64,000 nt of DNA from Alphaproteobacteria bacterium (GTDB lineage Bacteria; Pseudomonadota; Alphaproteobacteria; JAJFFI01). Below the pieces are notes generated by a model, which made no database searches, was not told the DNA's origin, and saw only the letters and a program-made list of their open reading frames with translations. Positions 7,494 through 15,802 of the stretch are shown piece after piece (the first letter of the stretch is position 1; every line of letters begins with the position of its first letter). A program made the position numbers and the translations under genes. The DNA lies in NCBI GenBank assembly GCA_030066595.1, contig JASJBI010000059.1, positions 1-64,000 on the forward strand, given 5' to 3'.

Positions 7494-7553
7494 ATGAGGG
7501 ACGGCTGGTACATGGTGGTCGGCAGCTTGGTCCGCGGCTTTGGTGGGGGGTAG
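7494..7553 (+). other. 19-codon mini-ORF encoding only the FliP C-terminal tail
   Basis: ATG at 7494 opens the reading frame MRDGWYMVVGSLVRGFGGG-stop, in which residues 3-19 are exactly the last 17 residues of FliP. An AAGGA lies about 6 bases before the ATG. It may be an accident of the repeat R3 junction; I do not claim that it is translated. Confidence 0.3.
7500..7553 (+). repeat. fliP 3'-end repeat, copy R3
   Basis: A 54-bp copy of the fliP end that encodes the identical 17 residues and stop. It differs from R1 at four bases, all synonymous (Leu CTC to TTG, Val GTG to GTC, Gly GGC to GGT), so this copy diverged while under selection inside a working fliP and was then separated from it. 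It lies between the barstar-like and Imm42-like genes. Confidence 0.93.
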
Positions 7554-7600
7554 TGGGCGAAGGTCAGCGGCGTCATGGCGCAACTAACCGACTTCCCGAA

Positions 7601-8131
7601 ATGACGCAGATCTTTGGATCCAAGCAGAGCTTCGCGATCGAGGCCGAGATTGCCTCCTTCTATGGGGAAAATCAGGCCTTGGGACACATTCGCCTGTGGA
7701 TCGATGGGCAAGCCGTTGGGGACCTCGAAGACATCGCCCCGCTCGGTGTTCCGTGGGCGAACTTCGAGAACTTGTTGAATGCATCAGACTGTTTGTCGGA
7801 CGAGACGCTGATTGGTGAGTCGAAAGAGGCGTTGGTCAGCAAGGTGATAAGTGCGTCCTACACGGATTCAGATCGCTATTCCGACAGCGAGTTCGACCCA
7901 GATCAGAGGTATCGTGACCTGATCTTATGTCCGGACCTCGGAGAAGCATTCGACAACGAGCTCGTCCTCATGCTTTCGGATGAGGACCAAGTTCGGTTGG
8001 TATGGACAGATCATTTGAGCGAAGAACTCCAATACGACCAGATCTTCGAACGACGAATCGAACTGGAAGAGTTCCTCGATCCAATGCGCCGGTTCATCGC
8101 GTGGCTCCAGCATTCGATGGTCAAACACTAA
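7601..8131 (+). CDS. Imm42-family immunity protein
   Basis: A 176-residue acidic protein with the Imm42 layout: an N-terminal FGSKQSFAIEAEI segment, then LGHIRLWIDGQAVGDLEDIAPLG at about 27-49, and a long central helix-rich part ending FLDPMRRFIAWLQ. Imm42 proteins are predicted antidotes in polymorphic-toxin loci. The ATG at 7601 is chosen because the homologous region begins there; the open frame extends upstream through repeat R3 without other support. It is the last gene of the post-fliP array and faces cpaF tail to tail. Confidence 0.8.
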   Translation: MTQIFGSKQSFAIEAEIASFYGENQALGHIRLWIDGQAVGDLEDIAPLGVPWANFENLLNASDCLSDETLIGESKEALVSKVISASYTDSDRYSDSEFDPDQRYRDLILCPDLGEAFDNELVLMLSDEDQVRLVWTDHLSEELQYDQIFERRIELEEFLDPMRRFIAWLQHSMVKH

Positions 8132-8167
8132 GAGGGCCGCTACCCGCCCCGACGGCGGAGGGGCCGC

Positions 8168-9628
<1,461 letters not shown>

Positions 9629-9679
9629 GGCTCCGTTGTCTCCTGCCAGTGAGCACGGACTGCCTACCAATGCCTACCT

Positions 9680-9830
9680 AAGTCCCGACGCCTCCTCGCT
9701 TTATTCTATTGTCTAAAATTTTAGACAAATTTGACAGAAAGTCAATCTATATTTGAGATTGGTTAATTAAGATTTGAATTGCATTAGTATTACTTTCTAT
9801 TAACCATACATCATCTTCTGATGTTCGGTG
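9680..9830. promoter_or_regulatory. AT-rich upstream region of cpaF with palindromic operator
   Basis: The 301-bp gap between prfB and cpaF has no gene but holds a sharply AT-rich island. It contains a perfect 20-bp palindrome at 9709-9728 (TTGTCTAAAA and its complement), a second inverted repeat TTGAC-N5-GTCAA at 9731-9745, a minus-strand -10-like TAGAAT at 9703-9708, and TTAACCAT at 9800-9807. Overlap of the palindrome with the likely cpaF promoter suggests an operator for a dimeric regulator. The regulator is not identified. Confidence 0.5.
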
Positions 9831-9929
9831 TGTCTGAGAGCCGTTCGCATCGCGTGTCGGCGGGCGGGCGGCCCGAAGGCCGGCGTGACCTGGCATCCCA
9901 AGAATTTGGACAGATGGGACCGGGGCCGC

Positions 9930-11061
9930 CTAGCTCCCGGCCGCCTCGTCCTTCGCCCCGCCCATGCCCACGCGCTGGGCGAGCGCAGCCTCCAGGAACT
10001 CGTCGATCTTGCCGTCCAGAACGCCCTGCGCGTCGCCCTTCTCCACGTTGGTGCGCAGGTCCTTGACCATCTGATAGGGCTGCAGGACGTAGGAGCGGAT
10101 CTGGTGACCCCAGCCGATGTCGGTCTTGGCCTCCTGGGTCGCCTGCGCCTCTTCCTCCCGCTTCTGCAGCTCCATCTCGTAGAGCCGGGCGCGCAGCATG
10201 TTCATGGCGGCGGCCCGGTTGCGGTGCTGCGAGCGGTCGTTCTGGCACTGCACGACGATGCCGGTCGGCAGGTGGGTCAGGCGCACGGCGCTGTCGGTCT
10301 TGTTGACGTGCTGGCCGCCCGCGCCCGAGGCGCGGTAGGTGTCGACGCGCAGGTCCTTGTCCTCGATCTCGACCTCGATGGACTCGTCGATCACCGGATA
10401 GATCCAGACCGAGGCGAAGCTGGTGTGCCGGCGCGACTGGGCGTCGAAGGGCGAGATGCGGACCAGCCGGTGCACCCCGGACTCGGTCTTGAGCCAGCCA
10501 TAGGCGTTGTCGCCGACCACCCGCACGGTGGCGGACTTGATGCCGGCCTCCTCGCCCGGGCTCTCTTCCAGCCATTCGAGCTTGTAGCCGCGCGCCTCGG
10601 CCCAGCGGCCGTACATGCGCAACAGCATCTCGGCCCAGTCCTGGGATTCGGTGCCGCCGGCGCCGGCGTGCACTTCGAGGAAACAGTCGTTGGGGTCCGC
10701 CTCGCCGGACAGCAGGCTCTCGAGCTGTTGCTTGGCCGCGCGCGCGTGGATCGCGGTCAGCGCCGCTTCGGCCTCGGCCACCATCTCGGCGTCGTCCTCG
10801 GCTGCGGCCAGCTCCAGGAGTTCGAGGTTGTCCTCGAGCTCGCGGGCGAGTTCGTCAAAGCCGGCCAGGGACTTCTCCAGTCGGGTGCGCTCGCGCATCA
10901 CCTTCTGAGCCGCCTCCGGGTCGTTCCAGAGCTCCGGATCTTCTGCCTGGGCGTTCAGCGCGTCCAGACGCGTGCGGGCCGCATCGACGTCAAAGATGCC
11001 TCCTCAGCAGCTCCAGGGACTGCTTGATCTCGCCGACAATGGTTTCGATTTCCGCGCGCAT
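9930..11061 (-). CDS. prfB: peptide chain release factor 2, expressed by programmed +1 frameshift
   Basis: RF2 recognises UAA/UGA and triggers peptide release. The coding sequence starts at ATG 11061, reads 23 codons to an in-frame UGA at 10992-10990, then continues in the +1 frame to 9930, giving 376 residues. After the shift, the SPF anticodon-like tripeptide is at 203-205 and the GGQ catalytic motif at 248-250, two residues off the E. coli positions. The slip site CTT-TGA-C and an AGGAGG three bases upstream are both present (see the recoding site). A conventional caller would start at 10901 and lose 53 residues. It lies downstream of mrcA on the same strand. Confidence 0.96.
10989..11004 (-). 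promoter_or_regulatory. prfB: prfB programmed +1 frameshift site
   Basis: On the minus strand AGGAGG (11004-10999), three bases, then CTT TGA C (10995-10989). The spacing of Shine-Dalgarno-like element to slippery CTT-UGA is the same as in E. coli prfB. RF2 scarcity stalls the ribosome at UGA and promotes slippage, giving autoregulation. Confidence 0.95.
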
Positions 11062-11115
11062 GGATGCACCGGGTCCTTGTCTCTGTTCGGCCTCTGCCTG
11101 AGGGAAAATGTCGGT

Positions 11116-11389
11116 TTAGAGCACTATCCGATAACTTGGGATCAATTCTGTTGCTGTTTGGGCGCGGCAGTCCGCCAGGCGCCGTCCGCAGCGCGATGCC
11201 GAAGCATCGGGCAAGGGCGGCAACACCGCGGCTGACCGCCCAAACGCAACCCTCTCGGGCCGGGGCCTTTTTCGCCATGACGTTGTCAACCGCCTTGACC
11301 GTATGACGGATACGTTCGGCGGCGCCTTCCTAGTCATGGCGAAAAATGCCTCCGGCAGAATGGTTCCAAGTTATCGGATAGTGCTCTAA
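11116..11389. repeat. 274-bp element bounded by perfect 24-bp inverted repeats
   Basis: Fills the 324-bp gap between mrcA and prfB. The arms 11116-11139 and 11366-11389 (each beginning TTAGAGCACTATCC when read inward) are perfect reverse complements, with weaker similarity continuing inward about 15 bases. Nested inside are two further inverted repeats: GTTTGGGCG at 11156-11164 with 11237-11245, and a perfect 14-bp pair at 11268-11281 with 11333-11346. The right arm supplies the mrcA stop codon. There is no transposase. It resembles the small palindromic intergenic repeats of alphaproteobacteria or a MITE; the transcript would fold into a branched stem structure. Confidence 0.8.
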
Positions 11390-13884
11390 TACAGGCCGCC
11401 CGTCCCTGTCGAGGGTCCGCGCGTCCCCAGCCCGAGGTCCCCGCCGCCGGTCAGCATGCTTTCCGGCACATTGCCCGCCACCACGTTGCGGTTGGTGTAG
11501 GGCGTCTCGCCGATCTTGAAGACCTCGGTGATCGCCCCCTTGGCGCCGCGCTTGGCGGGCAGCCCGGTCGTGGCGTTGACCTTGACCAGGGTGACGTTGG
11601 GCGCCACCCGGAACGGCGTGGCCGGCTGGTCCGCCAGCGCCTGTTGCATGAACTCGCGGAACACGGGCGCCGCCACGCGCGCGCCGGTCTCGCGCTTGCC
11701 CAGCGTGGCCGGCTGGTCGAAGCCGACCCAGACGCCGGTCACCAGGTCCGGCGAGAATCCCATGAACCAGGTGTCGACGCTCTCGTTGGTGGTGCCGGTC
11801 TTGCCGGCCAGCGGCTTGCCGATCACACGCAGGCTTTTCCCCGTGCCGCGCTGTACCGCGCCTTCCAGGATGGAGACGATCTGGAAGACCGAGCGCGGAT
11901 CGGCGATCTGTTCGCGGATGTCGGGGATCCCGGGCACCGGCTGCTCTTCCCAGCGCGCGGTCCGGCAGCCCTCGCACGGTCGGGAGTCGTGCCGGAAGAT
12001 GGTGCGGCCATCCCGATCCTGGACGCGGTCGATCAGGGTCGCGTTCAGGCCCTTGCCGCCGTTGACCAGCATGGCGTAGGCCGTGGTCAGACGCAGCAGC
12101 GTGGTCTCGCCCGCGCCCAGCGCCTGGGACAGCACCCGCGGCATGTAGTCGACGATGCCAAACCGCTGCGCCGTCTCGGCGATCTGGTCCATGCCGATGC
12201 TCTGGGCCAGCCGCACTGTCATCACGTTGCGCGATTTCTCGACGCCGATGCGCAGCGTGCTGGGGCCATAGAACTTCTTCTTGTAGTTCTGGGGTTTCCA
12301 CTTGCCCAGACCGCCGCCCTGGTCGATGACGAAGGGCGCGTCCAGGACCAGGCTCGACGGCGTGAAGCCGTTGTCCAGGGCGGTCAAATAGACGAACGGC
12401 TTGATCGCGGATCCCGGTTGCCGCATGCCCTGGCTCGCCCGGTTGAACTCGTTCACGTCCTTGGAGAACTCGGCGTAGCCGCCGACCATGGCCAGCACCC
12501 GGCCGGTGTGCGGATCCATGGCCACCAGCGCGCCCTGGATGGCGGGGATCTGCTCGAGCCGGTAGATGTCGGACGGATAGGGATTGCCGTCCTTGTCGGC
12601 GGTCGCCCGCGAAACCGGGACGATAAAGCCCAGCCCCAGGACGTCCGCCGGCTCCTTGGGCGCGGGGCCGCGAGCGCCCACGCCGCGATAGTCCCGGGCC
12701 CATTTCATCTCGGCGATCGGGATGATGCCGGTGGTGCCGTCGCGGAAGCCGATTTGAGCCTCCTCCTCGTTGAGCCGCAGGACAAGCGCCAGGCGCCAGT
12801 CCCCGAGCCCGACCGGGGTCGATCGGATGGCGAACTTCTCGAGCCGATCCTGCCACTCGTCGCTCGGCCAGTCCGCGCCCACCTCGAGCCGGGCGATCGG
12901 TCCGCGCCAGCCATGCCGACGGTCATAGGCGTTGAGGCCGAAGCGGACCGCCTCCACCGCCATCTCCTGCAGCCGGGGGTCGAGGGTGGTCCGCACGGTC
13001 AGCCCGCCGCTGTAGAGGCCGCTTTCGCCGTACCGCTCGAGCAGCTCGCGCCGCACGTCCTCGGAGAAGAAGCCCGCGCGCACGAATTCGGTCTCCGCAC
13101 GGTCCGCCACCTCGATCGGCTGCGACCGGGCCTCCGCGGCGACCTCGGGCGCGATCGCGCCGTCCTCTTGCATCCGCCCGATGACCCAGTTCCGCCGAGA
13201 GATCGCCGCCTCCGTGCGTCGCACGGGGTGGTAGTTCGCCGGCGCCTTGGGCAGCGCGGCCAGGTAGGCGGCCTCCGCGACGGTGAGCTCGCTGAGCGAC
13301 TTGTTGAAGTACTCCAAAGCGGCGGACGCCACCCCGTAGGAGCCGAAGCCCAGATAGATCTCGTTCAGGTACAGCTCGAGGATCTTGCTCTTGTCGTAGG
13401 CCTTCTCGATCCGGAAGGCGAGAATGGCCTCCTTGACCTTCCGCTCGATCGACACCTCGCTGGTCAGCAGGAAGTTCTTGGTGACCTGCTGCGTGATGGT
13501 GGAGGCGCCGACCAGGCGCCGGCCCTTGCCGACATTCATAATGTTGGTGATGGCCGCGCGAATGATGCCTTTGACGTCGATGCCGGGATGGGTGAAGAAG
13601 GACTTGTCCTCGGCCGACAGAAAGGCGGCGACGACCTTCTTGGGGATCGCCTTGATCGGCACGAAGATCCGCTTCTTCTTGGCGTACTCGGCGATCAACC
13701 GTCCGTCCGCCGCGTGCAGCCGGGTCACCACCGGCGGCTCGTAATTGGCCAGCTGCTCGACGTCCGGCAGGTCCCGGCTGTAGCCCAGCAGGACGTAGCC
13801 CACTGCGAAAACGCCGAGGGTCACCAGCACAATGGCCGCATAAACGATCCGGACGCCGATCTTCAGAAAGCGTTCTTCCTGCAT
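11386..13884 (-). CDS. mrcA: penicillin-binding protein 1A, bifunctional peptidoglycan synthase
   Basis: An 832-residue class A PBP. One N-terminal membrane anchor (IVYAAIVLVTLGVFAVGYVLL) is followed by a glycosyltransferase domain (catalytic-Glu motif SAEDKSFFTHPGID, then GASTITQQVTKN and RKVKEAILAFRIE). The transpeptidase domain has SxxK in RQPGSAIKPF and KTGTT near the C-terminus. It polymerises and crosslinks peptidoglycan in the periplasm. The start at 13884 places the anchor at the very N-terminus; an in-frame ATG at 13956 would add 24 residues. Amidase, mrcA and prfB lie in one direction. The stop codon lies inside the right arm of the inverted-repeat element. Confidence 0.95.
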   Translation of the reverse strand: MQEERFLKIGVRIVYAAIVLVTLGVFAVGYVLLGYSRDLPDVEQLANYEPPVVTRLHAADGRLIAEYAKKKRIFVPIKAIPKKVVAAFLSAEDKSFFTHPGIDVKGIIRAAITNIMNVGKGRRLVGASTITQQVTKNFLLTSEVSIERKVKEAILAFRIEKAYDKSKILELYLNEIYLGFGSYGVASAALEYFNKSLSELTVAEAAYLAALPKAPANYHPVRRTEAAISRRNWVIGRMQEDGAIAPEVAAEARSQPIEVADRAETEFVRAGFFSEDVRRELLERYGESGLYSGGLTVRTTLDPRLQEMAVEAVRFGLNAYDRRHGWRGPIARLEVGADWPSDEWQDRLEKFAIRSTPVGLGDWRLALVLRLNEEEAQIGFRDGTTGIIPIAEMKWARDYRGVGARGPAPKEPADVLGLGFIVPVSRATADKDGNPYPSDIYRLEQIPAIQGALVAMDPHTGRVLAMVGGYAEFSKDVNEFNRASQGMRQPGSAIKPFVYLTALDNGFTPSSLVLDAPFVIDQGGGLGKWKPQNYKKKFYGPSTLRIGVEKSRNVMTVRLAQSIGMDQIAETAQRFGIVDYMPRVLSQALGAGETTLLRLTTAYAMLVNGGKGLNATLIDRVQDRDGRTIFRHDSRPCEGCRTARWEEQPVPGIPDIREQIADPRSVFQIVSILEGAVQRGTGKSLRVIGKPLAGKTGTTNESVDTWFMGFSPDLVTGVWVGFDQPATLGKRETGARVAAPVFREFMQQALADQPATPFRVAPNVTLVKVNATTGLPAKRGAKGAITEVFKIGETPYTNRNVVAGNVPESMLTGGGDLGLGTRGPSTGTGGLY

Positions 13885-14012
13885 GGCTCTATCTACAAGC
13901 GAAAGGCGAAATTCTTCGTAAAAAATCCCGTTCCCAGGCGTCTTGCCTGGGTCCACATATTAGGCCTGCCGAGTATGCTGCAAATATGGCCCTGATGTGA
14001 CCGCATCGTGCT

Positions 14013-15278
14013 CTAGCCTCGCGACAAGCGGTCGGTCAGGGCAAAATAGCGGTTCACCGCCCGGACCATGGCCCGCGCCAATTTCGCACGGTGGCTGGCC
14101 AGGCGCAACAGCCTCTCGTCCGACCGGTTCGAGAGGTAGCCCATTTCCACCAATACCGAGGCCACGTCCGGCGCCTTGAGCACCGCAAAGCCGGCGAACC
14201 GGTGAGTCCGGCGCAGCAGGCGGACATCGCGGCCCAGTTCCTCGATCAGAAGACTGGCGAACCGGGCCGACAGGTTCATGGTCTCGCGTTGGGCCAGATC
14301 GATCAGGATGTTGGCCACATCCTGGTCCTGGGTGTTGAGATCGACGCCGGCGATGATATCGGCCTTGTTCTCCTTGGCCGCGAGCGCCGCGGCCTCCTTG
14401 TCCGAGGCGGTCTCGGACAGGGTGTATACGGAGGCGCCGCGGGTCCGCCGGTTGCGAATCGAATCCGCGTGCAGCGAGAGAAACAGCTCGCCGCCGGCCC
14501 GGCGCGCGACGGCGATCCGCCCGCGCAGGGGCAGCACGTAATCCCCTTCCCGGGTCATGACCACGGAGTAGCGGCCGGTCTTCTCGAGCTGGCGGCGTAG
14601 CTCGCGGGCCATCTTCAGGGTGATATCCTTTTCCCGGGTGCCGCCGACGCCGATGGTGCCGGGATCGACCCCGCCATGCCCGGCATCGATCACCACCACC
14701 CGCTTGGAGCCGCGGAGCCTCGGCTTCAAGCGCATCGGGACGCGCGCCCTGGTCGTATCCGGCATCTTTGCCGTCGCGCCGCCCTGCAGCTTGGACCAGC
14801 TGATGCGATTTTGCCGCGCGGCCTCGGCGCGATAGGTGTCCGCGCTGACCGGCTGCAGGTCCACCACCAAGCGGTGTCCGGAAGACCCGCCGGGCGGCAG
14901 CAGGAAGGCCTTGCGAACCACCGCCGCGCCCGCCAGATCGAGCACCAGCCGCATCTGTCCCTTGGAGAACTGCCCATGGCGATAGGCCGAGATCAGGCCA
15001 CCCGGACGCAGCCCGGCAGACGCTCGGACTTTCCAGGCGCCGTGCGGCAGGTCGATCACCACGCGATAAGGGCCGGACAGAGTGAACACCCGGAAGTCGC
15101 TCGCCCGGGAGAGGTCGAGGACGAATCGGGTGAGTTCTGCGTGCTGGCCAACGCGCATGCCGAGGACGGCGGTCTCCGCTCGCGCCGGCGCGAGGCCCAA
15201 GACCAGCAGCCCGAAGAGCAGGGCCGTCCAAGCAAGCGTCCGAGAAAGACCAAGGACCCTTGGTATAAGCCGCCACAT
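14013..15278 (-). CDS. periplasmic N-acetylmuramoyl-L-alanine amidase (AMIN + Amidase_3)
   Basis: A 421-residue amidase with a signal peptide (1-34, ending APARA), an AMIN domain (about 40-145) that targets septal or outer-wall sites, and a zinc-dependent Amidase_3 domain (about 193-410). Zinc-ligand motifs are seen as VIDAGHGGVDPG (His about 201), the Glu about 216 in TREKDIT, and SLHAD, with the catalytic Glu in VLVEMGYLSN. It cleaves the peptide stem from glycan during cell separation (AmiC-type). The ATG at 15278 is chosen for the signal peptide; the frame stays open to 15413. It lies upstream of mrcA with a 128-bp gap and is divergent from rne. Confidence 0.92.
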   Translation of the reverse strand: MWRLIPRVLGLSRTLAWTALLFGLLVLGLAPARAETAVLGMRVGQHAELTRFVLDLSRASDFRVFTLSGPYRVVIDLPHGAWKVRASAGLRPGGLISAYRHGQFSKGQMRLVLDLAGAAVVRKAFLLPPGGSSGHRLVVDLQPVSADTYRAEAARQNRISWSKLQGGATAKMPDTTRARVPMRLKPRLRGSKRVVVIDAGHGGVDPGTIGVGGTREKDITLKMARELRRQLEKTGRYSVVMTREGDYVLPLRGRIAVARRAGGELFLSLHADSIRNRRTRGASVYTLSETASDKEAAALAAKENKADIIAGVDLNTQDQDVANILIDLAQRETMNLSARFASLLIEELGRDVRLLRRTHRFAGFAVLKAPDVASVLVEMGYLSNRSDERLLRLASHRAKLARAMVRAVNRYFALTDRLSRG

Positions 15279-15802
15279 CTTGCGGTTACCCTTTACCAGA
15301 CCCACCAGATATATCGCCCGATTCAATTTGCGGCGCAACGCCCGAGACGGATTTCCAGCGCATCGACTGCCACCACATGTGCGACTGCGCGCATAATTCG
15401 GCCCCAAGCGCAATTCGTCGGTTGTGGTCTGTCGGGACGAAGACTAAGTTTAGGGCGTCAGTCACGGTCGTCTGGTCTCACAGGACTTGGTCATGAGTGT
15501 GACCTTCGGGACGGACGACGCGCCGCATGGGCAACGCGGCCTTTCACCATATGGTGAGCCTGCAAGCGGGGCCTCCGGCGCATCAGACATTCGCGCTCTT
15601 TACGAGCTCTTTACGAGGCAATGATGGGGAACCTCCTCCACGCGAATCAAACTTCGGATCGCCTGGAAGGCTCCCCGGGGTATGTGACTGCACGGCTGTG
15701 CAGATCTGCCCCGGGTGTTGAGCACCGTGTTCCCCACGCATCCAACCATCACGCCCCGCCCGGCCCATACATGAGGCTGAGGCGTCTGGCGCGGAGATAT
15801 CT
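15279..15802 (+). promoter_or_regulatory. divergent amidase/rne intergenic region with structured rne leader
   Basis: A 524-bp gap with no convincing gene. It should hold the promoters of both neighbours. Near rne, a two-level hairpin is visible: outer stem CCCGGGG at 15674-15680 with CCCCGGG at 15709-15715, inner stem CTGCAC at 15688-15693 with GTGCAG at 15698-15703, loop GGCT. A 12-bp palindrome CACCATATGGTG is at 15545-15556. rne mRNAs commonly have long structured leaders through which RNase E controls its own message, so this hairpin is a candidate for that role. Confidence 0.5.

Noticed and set aside
5016..7553. The fliP repeats as att sites of an integrative element or integron
   Set aside because: No integrase, excisionase, relaxase or attC-like palindrome is visible, and the repeats are coding ends of differing length. 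Homologous or unknown recombination fits better.
5069..8131. A complete toxin-immunity module behind fliP
   Set aside because: No frame in the array has a nuclease, deaminase or pore-forming toxin domain, and none carries a secretion or repeat region.
11330..14000. Very long frames on both strands over mrcA (up to 783 codons)
   Set aside because: High third-position GC creates open antisense and shifted frames; only the PBP1A frame has motifs.
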